Positions 1 through 8,775 of a stretch of 64,000 bases of DNA are shown here, in pieces. Numbering within the stretch: position 1 is the stretch's first letter; each line of letters opens with the position of its first letter. The position numbers were made by a program, and so were the translations under genes. Location: positions 62,001 through 126,000 of the forward strand of contig NZ_JACJSD010000017.1 in NCBI RefSeq assembly GCF_014697615.1. The letters run 5' to 3'. Source of the stretch: Nostoc sp. FACHB-280. GTDB taxonomy: Bacteria > Cyanobacteriota > Cyanobacteriia > Cyanobacteriales > Nostocaceae. The notes beneath the pieces were generated by a model. It searched no databases. It saw only the letters and a program-made list of their open reading frames with translations, and was not told the DNA's origin.

Positions 1-1356
1 ACTTTCAACTTGAATTTGACCTTGGTGATGTTCGACAATAGCTTGAGCGATCGCTAGTCCTAATCCTGAACCTGTAGCACTGTCAGTAGCTGTGCTTTCA
101 CTTTTTTTATGAGTACGCGCCGGATCTACCCGATAAAAACGGTCAAACAACCTGGGTAATGCTTCTGTGGGAATACCAACACCAGTATCACTCACTTTAA
201 TTTGTAACTGAGCCGTGCTGACACGCATCCTCGATACACGACTGATTCCTTCTTGACGTGTCAACTCGACATTTACCTTACCACCCGCCGGAGTATAGCG
301 CAAAGCATTACTAATTAAGTTTGTCAATAGTCTGACTAGCTGATCCCAATCACCTAAGAGGGTGAACCAATTTTCTAGTAATTCAGGACTCGTTTCCGCT
401 ACTGGCGGATCAACTAAGTGTAAATTTAAAGCAATATCTTTTTCACTAGCGAGAAGTTGCTGTTCTTCAATCACTTCCATCAGTAAAGCATCTAAAGGAC
501 AAGGTGAAAATGTATCTTTACTGATGCCACTATCTTGTCTTGCTAAAAATAATAAATCATTTACCAGCTTACCTAAGCGTTGTGTCAATCGTTCCACCAC
601 CTTTAACTGTTGACGATAGTTAGTAGAACTACTCACTTCGGTTTCAACTAACTCCAATTCACTTAAGGCGACTTGTACATTAGTTTGAATCAATGTAATG
701 GGACTTCTCAATTCATGGGAAGCATCAGCCGTGAATTGCTTGAGTCTTTGATAAGAATCACCCACTGGTTCCATTGCTTTCCCCGACAGAAACCAGCCAC
801 TTGCAGCCACTGACAGTAACATTAACCAAATTCCCAATGCTAAATCTAAAATTAGCTGACGGCTGGGTTTAGTAACTTCAAACCACGGATGACTTACACG
901 CAGATATCCTAATACTTGTCGGCCAAATTCTACGCGCTGGGTAACTTGACGTAACGATAGTTCTGAGTCTCCCCACTGGTCTTGTTTAGGAATGCGGACT
1001 GTTTCGCCAGTATGATTACCATGAATGGGAATATTTAAAGGTTCTGAGAAAGTTGACCAAAGTAATTTCCCTGTAGGACTAAACCATTCCAAGTCAATGT
1101 GGTCATCATCGACATTATTGGCATTGTTGCGAAAACTGGCTTCTACATTAATACGGAGTTTATCAGTTTCGTGATTTACTGGCTCAATGACAAGCGATCG
1201 CTCGACAATTTCCACCACATGATTTAAAGTATCGTCAATTCGCTCTACCAACGTACTCCGAACATATAAGTACACACCACTAGCAAACAGCAATAACAAC
1301 ACAGCAGTTACCGCAGTGTACCAAATAGCCAACCGACGACGAGTAGCTTGAAACAT
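1..1356 (-). CDS. Sensor histidine kinase (3' end outside window)
   Basis: Membrane-bound two-component sensor kinase that should autophosphorylate on His and pass the phosphate to a response regulator. It opens with MFQATRRRLAIWY and a membrane segment (about residues 9-31), then an extracytoplasmic stretch of about 130 residues, a second membrane segment (about 165-190), the phosphoacceptor box ASHELRSPITL, an N box with NLISNALRYTPAGG, a G1 box DTGVGIP and the G2 box GSGLGLAIAQAIVEHHQG. The 452 codons present stop at the window edge shortly after the G2 box, so only a short C-terminus is missing. The layout resembles RppB/NrsS-type cyanobacterial kinases, but I cannot fix an orthologue. 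No response regulator lies upstream, so its partner may lie beyond the window edge. The stimulus is unknown. Confidence 0.9.
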   Translation of the reverse strand, partial: MFQATRRRLAIWYTAVTAVLLLLFASGVYLYVRSTLVERIDDTLNHVVEIVERSLVIEPVNHETDKLRINVEASFRNNANNVDDDHIDLEWFSPTGKLLWSTFSEPLNIPIHGNHTGETVRIPKQDQWGDSELSLRQVTQRVEFGRQVLGYLRVSHPWFEVTKPSRQLILDLALGIWLMLLSVAASGWFLSGKAMEPVGDSYQRLKQFTADASHELRSPITLIQTNVQVALSELELVETEVSSSTNYRQQLKVVERLTQRLGKLVNDLLFLARQDSGISKDTFSPCPLDALLMEVIEEQQLLASEKDIALNLHLVDPPVAETSPELLENWFTLLGDWDQLVRLLTNLISNALRYTPAGGKVNVELTRQEGISRVSRMRVSTAQLQIKVSDTGVGIPTEALPRLFDRFYRVDPARTHKKSESTATDSATGSGLGLAIAQAIVEHHQGQIQVES

Positions 1357-1861
1357 ACTTGCAACCCAAATCTACTTCAGTAGATTTATTGATAACAATA
1401 ACTAATAGCTAAGAATATAGTAGATTACAAGGTCTTACACCCCTATACCCCTTTAAACTATCCCAAATCCTTAATTTTTCATCTTACTGCTTAATTCCTG
1501 GTTAAACCAAAACCAAATATCTTGATTCTAAATTTATCAACATAGAAGTTAATTTAGTAAAAATTTTACACTAGCATCCTAAATTTAACTTATAAACTGC
1601 TTGATAAAAGTCTATATCACTTAGTAGAAAAATAGTATTTTCACTGTGGACATAAAAATATTAACTCAGCTTATATCAAAATACTTAAGAAGAAATTAGC
1701 ATAGAAAAATTATGGTTTTACAGTAGCTTTATAGAAAATTATCAGCACGGGAAATATATGTAAAATGCGTAGACTTTGGTAAATTCTCTGAGGTGCTATT
1801 TTTGCTACAACGGCTACATTGATTTTGTCATCTTTTTCTAAAGAGTAATTATTTAGCCCCC
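1357..1861. other. AT-rich divergent intergenic region
   Basis: About 500 bases between the divergent histidine kinase and fibre-locus genes. It should hold both promoters, but I could not place -10/-35 boxes with confidence. A perfect 20-base palindrome, AAATCTACT TC AGTAGATTT, lies at 1368-1387, only 11 bases upstream of the kinase start codon, and could be an operator or 5' hairpin. Nothing else recognised. Confidence 0.5.
1368..1387. promoter_or_regulatory. Palindrome upstream of the histidine kinase
   Basis: Perfect inverted repeat, 9 bases per arm with a 2-base centre, just before the kinase start. It may be a binding site for a dimeric regulator, for example the cognate response regulator, or a leader hairpin. 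The function is inferred from position only. Confidence 0.35.
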
Positions 1862-2464
1862 ATGAAAAAGAATTTCTTGTTAGCAGCATTTACTCTCGGT
1901 GCAACCTCTCTAGCCAGCACCTTGCTATCTGCACCTGTTAGAGCTCAAACATTCGTTAATGTACCAATCAATGTTGTAGTACCAGATACTATCTACATCC
2001 AAACTTACAAAAGTCTCACATTTAAACCAAGTAGTACAGAGTTTTTAGGAATTCCCCAAAACATTGACGGTAACTTTACCTCTGACGGTAATGTTGATCA
2101 ACTTCTTCCTGATCCTGCTAGTATTACAACTACCAAAGGAATAATAAAAACAAACGACATTTTAGTTTATAGAATTTGGGGTACTGGAGGTGCTGGTAGC
2201 AAGATTGAACATAGTGTTACCTATACTGGTAATACTCTTTATAAAGATGGCGATACCTCATCTCCAAATACTATTGGTATTAGTGTAGCGTCGCCAGCAG
2301 GGGCTATACAATCTGAGGCTCCTGGTCTTGATCCCGCTAATCCTGTAAAACCAATTATTGAAGGAAACGTACAGTTTCAATTTGATTTCAGTTCAGCAAA
2401 CGCATCTGGTACATACTCTGCTCCTCCTGGAGAAGCTTTGAAAATTACAGCTACAGGTATTTAG
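1862..2464 (+). CDS. Exported subunit-like protein, first gene of chaperone-usher-like locus
   Basis: A 200-residue exported protein of unknown exact function. It begins with a clear Sec signal peptide (MKKNFLLAAFTLGATSLAST, cleavage probably after VRAQ or nearby) and is rich in Thr, Ser, Gly and Asn with no Cys in the mature part, as expected of a beta-sandwich structural protein. It ends with FDFSSANASGTY then a strand-like LKITATGI. The next gene's product ends the same way (LDLSKIRTSGSYSG, then LKVTFTGI), so the two look like paralogous subunits. It is followed by a PapD-like chaperone and an usher-like protein, so a pilin-like fibre subunit is the best inference. No strong Shine-Dalgarno is visible. 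A hairpin behind the gene may limit read-through. Confidence 0.75.
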   Translation: MKKNFLLAAFTLGATSLASTLLSAPVRAQTFVNVPINVVVPDTIYIQTYKSLTFKPSSTEFLGIPQNIDGNFTSDGNVDQLLPDPASITTTKGIIKTNDILVYRIWGTGGAGSKIEHSVTYTGNTLYKDGDTSSPNTIGISVASPAGAIQSEAPGLDPANPVKPIIEGNVQFQFDFSSANASGTYSAPPGEALKITATGI

Positions 2465-2501
2465 ACATAGTAGATTTTGGGCTTGAGTTGTATTTAACAA
2501 A

Positions 2502-2527
2502 GAGCCAGAAATTGCAAGTTCTGGCTC
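2502..2527 (+). terminator. Hairpin between the two subunit genes
   Basis: GAGCCAGAA and TTCTGGCTC form a perfect 9-bp stem around an 8-base loop, 38 bases after the first subunit stop codon. There is no long U run, so it is more likely a partial terminator or mRNA-stabilising hairpin that would give excess first subunit over downstream genes. That role is inference. Confidence 0.45.
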
Positions 2528-2615
2528 AGAGCAAAATTACTATATCCGGTTAATTGCTCTTTCCAGAACTCAATTCTCTCAAGGTCATTTTTTGATTTAG
2601 TCGAGTAGACATCTG

Positions 2616-3128
2616 ATGAAACGACTATTATTTGTTGGCACATTTTTGCCTGTATTTCTCTTTTATCAGCCAAAGACTTTCGGGCAAATTAGTTTTCCAA
2701 ACAATATCCTTAATTTGGCTCCCATTCAATTAGATGAGATTTTTAATGCAGGTTCTAATCAAGTAGGTGATGCCACATTAGAAACAACGTTTATTACTCC
2801 TGCATTACCCACACCTGCAATTAAGACTGTAGTGGTAAACCGTACAGAAACAGACCTATGGCGGCTAGAACTTTCAAATCCTCAAGATTTAACTGTTAAG
2901 TATGAATTGCTTTCAGGTAACGGCAATCTTAATAGACTCAGTAGCAAAATTAGTAGTGATGAAATTAAAGTTGATATTGATCCTATAGAGCCTAAAGAAA
3001 TATCCTCTGATCCACAAAAAGGAACTAAGACTGTGCAAGGCGGAGCGACATTTACCTTAGACTTGTCAAAGATCAGAACTTCCGGTTCTTATTCAGGCAC
3101 ATTAAAGGTAACATTTACTGGAATTTGA
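2616..3128 (+). CDS. Exported subunit-like protein, second gene of chaperone-usher-like locus
   Basis: A 170-residue exported protein with a signal peptide (MKRLLFVGTFLPVFLFYQ, cleavage near TFGQ). The mature chain is predicted mostly beta, without Cys, and ends in the same pattern as the preceding gene product: a FTLDLS strand, SGSYSG turn and final LKVTFTGI. This repeated ending argues that the two are diverged copies of one subunit fold. The next reading frame starts within about 20 bases, so this gene and the chaperone are almost certainly co-transcribed. A minor or tip subunit of a surface fibre is a reasonable guess. I know of no experimentally studied homologue. Confidence 0.75.
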   Translation: MKRLLFVGTFLPVFLFYQPKTFGQISFPNNILNLAPIQLDEIFNAGSNQVGDATLETTFITPALPTPAIKTVVVNRTETDLWRLELSNPQDLTVKYELLSGNGNLNRLSSKISSDEIKVDIDPIEPKEISSDPQKGTKTVQGGATFTLDLSKIRTSGSYSGTLKVTFTGI

Positions 3129-3147
3129 ATATTAATTGACTAAACCA

Positions 3148-4038
3148 ATGAATCAGCAGCAGAAAGTAGTTAGAAGCATCTATCAAATTGGAGCTAGTGC
3201 GCTATTAACCCTGAGTACATTAGCTTTAAATTGCCATCACGCCCTAGCAATAGCCATTGGAGTTAGCCCACCTAGATTTGAGTTAAAACTGGACGACAGC
3301 AAACCAAAAACTCAGGTTTTTCGTGTTGTTAATATTGACAATCAACCAGCAACCTTTAGGATTTATATAGAAGGTTGGACACTGAATGAACGAAATGAAA
3401 TTCAACCTGTAAAGTCAACAGAGCAGTCTTTAGATAATTGGATTATCGTCAATCCTGTTACCTTTACACTGCCTCCTGGCAAAACCCAAACAATTCGCTT
3501 TTCAGTTCGTCCTCGTGTCAAACCCCAAGCGGGAGAACATCGCGCGTTAATCTTTGTAGAAGAAGTCAACGCTAACCCGCAAAAGAGAAATAGTTCTGCG
3601 GTTCAGATTTTGGGTCGTTTTGGTGTTGCTGTGTACGCCTATGTCGGTACTCCAAAAAAAGTTGGTGTTCTCAACTCTATTTCAGTTGATAGCAAGACTA
3701 ATAATATAAAAGCTAGTTTTGATATTTCTAGTCAAGGTAACGCTTACGTGCGGATGAACGGTCAATATACAATTTGGGCTGCTAACAAATACCCTGGTGC
3801 AAATTCCACTAAAAAAATAGCTAACTTGCAAGACCAAACAAATAAGAAACCAGATGGTGTTTTGGATGCTGGAACTTTACCTTCAACACCTGTTTTACCT
3901 GGTACTCGTCGTCAACTCATATTGGATATCAGTAAAAAACTACCACCAGGTCAATATGTTTTAGATGTTAATGGTGATTTAAATGGCAGTGTAATTGATA
4001 AAGGTATTCCTTTTACAGTTACAGCCAGAAGTAAATAA
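3148..4038 (+). CDS. PapD-like periplasmic chaperone
   Basis: Periplasmic immunoglobulin-fold chaperone of the P-pilus (PapD/FimC) type, which should bind fibre subunits after export and hand them to the usher. After a signal peptide (MNQQQKVVRSIYQIGASALL, cleavage near HHALA) come the first-domain features VSPPRFELKLDD, VVNIDNQPATFRIYIEGW, a long strand FTLPPGKTQTIRFSVRP, and GEHRALIFVEEV, matching the G1-strand and linker region of the family. About 290 residues is slightly longer than typical enteric chaperones (220-240). I chose ATG 3148 because the signal peptide then starts naturally. A TTG at 3136 is in frame. The gene sits between two subunit-like genes and the usher-like gene. Confidence 0.75.
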   Translation: MNQQQKVVRSIYQIGASALLTLSTLALNCHHALAIAIGVSPPRFELKLDDSKPKTQVFRVVNIDNQPATFRIYIEGWTLNERNEIQPVKSTEQSLDNWIIVNPVTFTLPPGKTQTIRFSVRPRVKPQAGEHRALIFVEEVNANPQKRNSSAVQILGRFGVAVYAYVGTPKKVGVLNSISVDSKTNNIKASFDISSQGNAYVRMNGQYTIWAANKYPGANSTKKIANLQDQTNKKPDGVLDAGTLPSTPVLPGTRRQLILDISKKLPPGQYVLDVNGDLNGSVIDKGIPFTVTARSK

Positions 4039-4177
4039 CACACTGTTTAAAAATTTATTTTCTCTCTTCTGGTAATCTTCTAATCTCTCCTCACATTATC
4101 TAGATTTTGCCAGTTATCTAACCAAAGTTCTCTAGTTTTTTCAATTAGTTACCTTGTCTGTCTCTGCAATCAACTTC

Positions 4178-4200
4178 CAGCCTATAACTTTTTTAGGCTG
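4178..4200 (+). promoter_or_regulatory. Hairpin before the usher-like gene
   Basis: CAGCCTA and TAGGCTG form a 7-bp stem around a 9-base T-rich loop, 13 bases before the possible TTG start of the large gene. It could affect translation initiation or act as a weak attenuator. This is position-based inference. Confidence 0.3.
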
Positions 4201-4212
4201 TCATACCAGCAT

Positions 4213-7200
4213 TTGTATACAAGTATGATCTACCAAGCTTCACCACCTTTACCACCAGCAGAAGTTACTACTCTACCCGCGCAAGATACTCCTATTACAG
4301 CGCCAGATAAAAATAGTGCAAACCCAGCTTATAAAACTGCGCGACATACAGTAGCTACTCCGCTTCCGCCAGAAACTACACCAGAAGCAGAATTTTCTAC
4401 CAATGGCGTAGAGGAACAAGAGTCATCTGCTGAAAGTAATTCTGGTGAAGTGCCAGTTCAACGTAGTACAAAAGGTACAATACTATCTGATATTTCGTTT
4501 ACAAGCGGCATTCCCGAAGTATCGGACACATCAACCCAAGAACTTGATAAATGCACAACACCAACAGTTTCAATTAGTGCAAGTTCAGCAATATCAGAAG
4601 AGTCTCTAGATGTATTAACTAAGCAATTAGTTAAATGCAAACCAGTCAAAGCACCTTCTAAAGTTACCACTACTAGCGAAACTTCCAAAAAACCGAGTAA
4701 CTTGGTGGCTTTGGTTACGGAACAACCAGCACAAGCATCTGTACAACAGAAAGTCAAAGCACCAACTCAAGTTGCTACGACAACTTCTGAGAACTCAGCC
4801 ACAACAACAAAAGAACCAGCACAAGCTTCGGTACAACAGAAAGTCAAAGCACCAACTCAAGTCGCTACGACAACTTCTGAGAACTCAGCCACAACAACAA
4901 AAAAACCAGCACAAGCTTCGGTACAACAGAAAGTCAAAGCACCGACTCAAGTCGCTACGACAACTTCTGAGAACTCAGCCACAACAACAAAAAAACCAGC
5001 ACAAGCTTCGGTACAACAGAAAGTCAAAGCACCGACTCAAGTTGCAGCCACAACTCCTGAACATTTAACAGAGTCAACAACAAAAAAACCAGCACAAACT
5101 TCTGTTCAACGCAAAGTCAAAGCACCGACTCAAGTTGCAGCCACAACTCCTGAACATTTAACAGAGTCAACAACAAAAAAACCAGCACAAACTTCTGTTC
5201 AACGCAAAGTCAAAGCACCGACTCAAGTTGCAGCCACAACTCCTGAACATTTAACAGAGTCAACAACAAAAAAACCAGCACAAACTTCTGTTCAACGCAA
5301 AGTCAAAGCACCAACTCAAGTTGCTACAACAACACTTGATAACAAAACCAAACCAAAAACATCCGTTCAACGTCGAAGAACTACAGCACCTGTCAAGGAT
5401 GCTAATAATGACTCAACAAAATTAAAACAACCACCACAACCACACAATACTAAAGTTGAAGTTGCCAGTAATACTGATGCAGCCAAAATACCAGAAGAAT
5501 TAACTGGTTCTTTAACTAAACAACCGCAACAGCGTCAAAATACAACAGCTTCTGCGTCAGCGACAATTGCAGCTAAAACACCAGAAGACTTAGAAACTTT
5601 TGTTCATAAACAAAGATCACAAACAATTACAGCACTCTCCGAGGTAGCTACCAAAGAAACTGATACAAATGTTGATGATTTTGGTACTTTTTTAGCTAAA
5701 CAAACATCTCAATCACAGTTTCCTGATGTTGCAACAACAGAATCTACCGCAGTAAATAGCGAAACTTCGATAAATTCTCATGACTTAACCGCTTTTTTAA
5801 CAAAACAACCAGCTAATTCATCAGTTCAACAGAAAATTGCCAATGTACCTGCTGAAATTCCAACTACCAGCCAGACATCAAAAAAATCGGAAGATTTATC
5901 AGCATTTTTAACAAAACAACCAGCTCATCAACAGATTCTGCAAAAAACAGCTACTAACACTACTCCTGCACCAAGTTCAGCCACAGAATCAACTCCCCAA
6001 CCAAACACTAAACCTGCTGAAGTACAGCCGCCAAAACCAGGCGTAGATGTTAGCAAGAATATCTTAAATATAGACGACAACTCACGTATTACTTTTACTC
6101 AAACAGCAAGCTCAAATTTAGAGAATTTATTGCTGGGAGTAATTATTAATAGGAGGGAAGTAGGAAGCTTAGATGTTATCCGTCAAGGAAATACCTTGCT
6201 ATTACCTCTGGAGGATTTTGCTAAACTTGCAGGTTTGACGGTAGAAACCAAAGATAATAATACATATTTAAATACACCTTTAGGCACAATTAATCTTGCA
6301 GAGAGTGATATTCAAAATTTTAAAGGTGTTAACTATATTAGTGATGCCTTTGTTAGAGAAAAACTCTCTGCAAACATAGAATTTAATTCTTTGGATTTAG
6401 CTTTAATTATTGGCTTGCCTTGGCGTGGTAATGGTACAGCTTATACAAGCCAAGCAGTCAACTTACAACCAGATGTATTTGCACCACTCAATGGTTTTTC
6501 TAACTTAAGGCAAGAGTTAAATATTGTTAATAACGCTGGAGATTTTAGCTTACGCAGTTCTACATTACTTGGTGGTAGATTAGCAGGTGGTTTATGGCGT
6601 GTACGGGTCAATAATAATTTTGAAAATTCTCCCGATGTCTCGGAATATTTTTACTATAAACGTAATGGAGGATTTCTTTATCAAGTTGGTCGGCAACAAA
6701 TTGGTATTAACCCCCTAGTAAATAGTCTGAATTTAACCGGATTGCAATTTGGTTATACAAATATACCAACAAATCGCTTTAATCAAACTAACAGTGCAAA
6801 TGAGTTATTACCCAGACGTTCTAGACCTTTACAAACTTTCCAAGGTGTAGTTCCACCAGCGAGTTTTGTACAACTGAGAGTTTCTGGAGTTGTTGTAGCA
6901 CAGCAACAGGTTGGGTTTGATGGTAGATACGAATTTGTTGATGTTAATTTACCTGTTGGACAAAATAACCAAATTGAAGTTTTAGTTTTTGACCGGAATA
7001 ATCTCAATGTTCCCAGTGACATTCGTTCTGTAAGAATCAATGCTTCTGATTTATTACTACCAGCAGGTGGTAATGTTCAATTAGCTGGTGTAGGTTTAAC
7101 GGGAAATTTAGTCCAAAATTCCTTGTTTGATAATAACAATAGTACTGATGCTGGTCAATTTGCAGGATTTTATCAAATTCGTCAAGGTATTTCTAATAAT

Positions 7201-8613
7201 TTAACTTTTGAAGGTTCTGTACAGGCGATACCTGATACAATTCAAAGCCAAGCTGGGTTAGTTTGGCGAGTAGCTAATCCTGTTGTTTTATCTGCAAGTG
7301 TGGGTAATTCTTTTGGTAAGTTAGCTTACAACACAGATTTAGATATTCAATTAGGAAAGTTAGATATTACAGCTAATTCTCAATCTTATCCCAATGGATA
7401 TCGGAATGGAAAAAATTCTGGGGAGTTCTTTAACCATAGTGCAGAAGTAAGTTATCGATTTAATAATAGTTTTCAGTTAGGGTTTCTAGCACGTAGTCGT
7501 AAAAGCGGTAGTGATACAAATGAATATATATCGCCTACTTTTTCTTTACGGCCTTTTGCTCGTTTATCTTTAAGCGGTAGACCTGATATTACCGGACAAT
7601 ATTTATTCAATGCTTATTATCAAGTAAATCGTGCAGCAAGGCTATCTTTTAATACTTATGGAGATAGATACTCTACTGATCTAAGTTATGACTTTAGTCG
7701 AAACTATCAACTCTCTTTAGGTACTGATTTTGGTGGTAATTATGCTAATCGCTATACGGCGACACTAAACTATAATCCTCCAAGCATTAGACAACTAAGT
7801 TGGCGTATGGGGTTAGCTTACCGTGAGGGTAATTTTGGCCCGATTGTTGGTGCTAGTATGCAGGTACTACCGGGATTGTTCGCTAGGGTTGAATATCAAG
7901 GAATTCCCTTTGCGGGGAGAAGAAATGCTTTTGGCGGATTTAATGACGATCGCCTGACAGTATCATTAGTCTCAGACTTGTCATTTGCTGGTGGTCGGGC
8001 TGTTCCTAGTAGCTTTAGTTCTCTTGGTAAAGACCGTGGTGCGATCGCGGGACGCATTGCTGTCTCAGGCGAAAATCAAGGTTATGATTTACAAGGCGCT
8101 AGTGTCAGAGTCATCAATAACCGCAATAAACCTGTGGGTGGTGCAAAAACAGACTCTAGTGGTAACTTCTTTGTTGGCGGTTTACCAGAAGGTGTTTATC
8201 GCGTCGAAGTTGACCCAGAACAATTACCTGTGGAACTCACTGTGCAAAAAACCAGCCGCGTAGCTGAGGTGGGAATGGCAGGTGTAACGAATGTAGACTT
8301 TACTGCCAGATTAGAATATGGTTTAGCAGGCAGAATTACTGATGTTGCAGGTCAACCCATGTCTGATGTCCGAGTAGAACTGGTCAATCTTGATGGTACA
8401 GAAGTTCTAGCAGCGATGACTGACGAATTTGGGTTGTATCGTGTAGATGGTGTACCTGTCGGTAAGTATACATTACGCATTCCACCCCAAGAGGCGATCG
8501 CCAATAGTGATACTCTCCCCAAACGCGATGTCACTATTCACAACGAGTTCGTCTACGACCAAAATCTGCAATTACCAATTTCTACAGCCGCGAAAGAAAC
8601 TAAAGAAAAGTAA
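4213..8613 (+). CDS. Very large usher-like outer-membrane protein with repeat-rich N-terminus
   Basis: A 1466-residue protein, probably the outer-membrane pore that receives chaperone-subunit complexes and assembles a fibre. Residues 1 to about 620 are a low-complexity Thr/Lys/Gln/Pro region containing seven tandem 30-31-residue repeats (about 170-375; core AQASVQQKVKAPTQVATTT). A small domain follows (LLLPLEDFAKLAGL, about 655-670). From about 755 to 1275 there are alternating beta-barrel strands, with a plug-like insert (PPASFVQLRVSGVVV, VGFDGRYEFVDVNLPVG) as in FimD/PapC ushers. Two carboxypeptidase-regulatory-like Ig domains (IAGRIAVSGE; YGLAGRITDVAG) end the protein. Known ushers are about 800-870 residues, so this is roughly 600 longer. 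No signal peptide is visible at either the TTG (4213) or ATG (4225) start, and the frame stays open back to 4084, so the true start or a sequencing frameshift is uncertain. Confidence 0.75.
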   Translation: MYTSMIYQASPPLPPAEVTTLPAQDTPITAPDKNSANPAYKTARHTVATPLPPETTPEAEFSTNGVEEQESSAESNSGEVPVQRSTKGTILSDISFTSGIPEVSDTSTQELDKCTTPTVSISASSAISEESLDVLTKQLVKCKPVKAPSKVTTTSETSKKPSNLVALVTEQPAQASVQQKVKAPTQVATTTSENSATTTKEPAQASVQQKVKAPTQVATTTSENSATTTKKPAQASVQQKVKAPTQVATTTSENSATTTKKPAQASVQQKVKAPTQVAATTPEHLTESTTKKPAQTSVQRKVKAPTQVAATTPEHLTESTTKKPAQTSVQRKVKAPTQVAATTPEHLTESTTKKPAQTSVQRKVKAPTQVATTTLDNKTKPKTSVQRRRTTAPVKDANNDSTKLKQPPQPHNTKVEVASNTDAAKIPEELTGSLTKQPQQRQNTTASASATIAAKTPEDLETFVHKQRSQTITALSEVATKETDTNVDDFGTFLAKQTSQSQFPDVATTESTAVNSETSINSHDLTAFLTKQPANSSVQQKIANVPAEIPTTSQTSKKSEDLSAFLTKQPAHQQILQKTATNTTPAPSSATESTPQPNTKPAEVQPPKPGVDVSKNILNIDDNSRITFTQTASSNLENLLLGVIINRREVGSLDVIRQGNTLLLPLEDFAKLAGLTVETKDNNTYLNTPLGTINLAESDIQNFKGVNYISDAFVREKLSANIEFNSLDLALIIGLPWRGNGTAYTSQAVNLQPDVFAPLNGFSNLRQELNIVNNAGDFSLRSSTLLGGRLAGGLWRVRVNNNFENSPDVSEYFYYKRNGGFLYQVGRQQIGINPLVNSLNLTGLQFGYTNIPTNRFNQTNSANELLPRRSRPLQTFQGVVPPASFVQLRVSGVVVAQQQVGFDGRYEFVDVNLPVGQNNQIEVLVFDRNNLNVPSDIRSVRINASDLLLPAGGNVQLAGVGLTGNLVQNSLFDNNNSTDAGQFAGFYQIRQGISNNLTFEGSVQAIPDTIQSQAGLVWRVANPVVLSASVGNSFGKLAYNTDLDIQLGKLDITANSQSYPNGYRNGKNSGEFFNHSAEVSYRFNNSFQLGFLARSRKSGSDTNEYISPTFSLRPFARLSLSGRPDITGQYLFNAYYQVNRAARLSFNTYGDRYSTDLSYDFSRNYQLSLGTDFGGNYANRYTATLNYNPPSIRQLSWRMGLAYREGNFGPIVGASMQVLPGLFARVEYQGIPFAGRRNAFGGFNDDRLTVSLVSDLSFAGGRAVPSSFSSLGKDRGAIAGRIAVSGENQGYDLQGASVRVINNRNKPVGGAKTDSSGNFFVGGLPEGVYRVEVDPEQLPVELTVQKTSRVAEVGMAGVTNVDFTARLEYGLAGRITDVAGQPMSDVRVELVNLDGTEVLAAMTDEFGLYRVDGVPVGKYTLRIPPQEAIANSDTLPKRDVTIHNEFVYDQNLQLPISTAAKETKEK
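4723..5335 (+). repeat. Tandem 90-93 bp repeat array inside the usher-like gene
   Basis: Seven in-frame copies of a 90-93 base unit, each encoding about PAQxSVQxKVKAPTQVAxTT plus a variable Ser/Glu/Thr tail. The first four copies end in SENSATTT and the next three in PEHLTESTT, so two sub-types expanded separately. Such arrays change copy number by recombination or slippage, and this one probably sets the length of a surface or periplasmic stalk. Confidence 0.9.
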
Positions 8614-8775
8614 CGTTTTTTGTGTTTCACTAGCAAATTAATTCAAAATCCCAAATTTAAAATCCCAATTATCTGACTTTTGTAAAAAAGCAACTTCTCG
8701 GCAATTACAAATTTCCACTACTATGTTTATTGTTCTTCAGCCTTGTGGGCTACTTCTGGCTACCCGCAGATCGTC

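Noticed and set aside
4723-5335. Possible CRISPR array because of regular repeats
   Set aside because: The units are in-frame coding repeats with no unique spacers.
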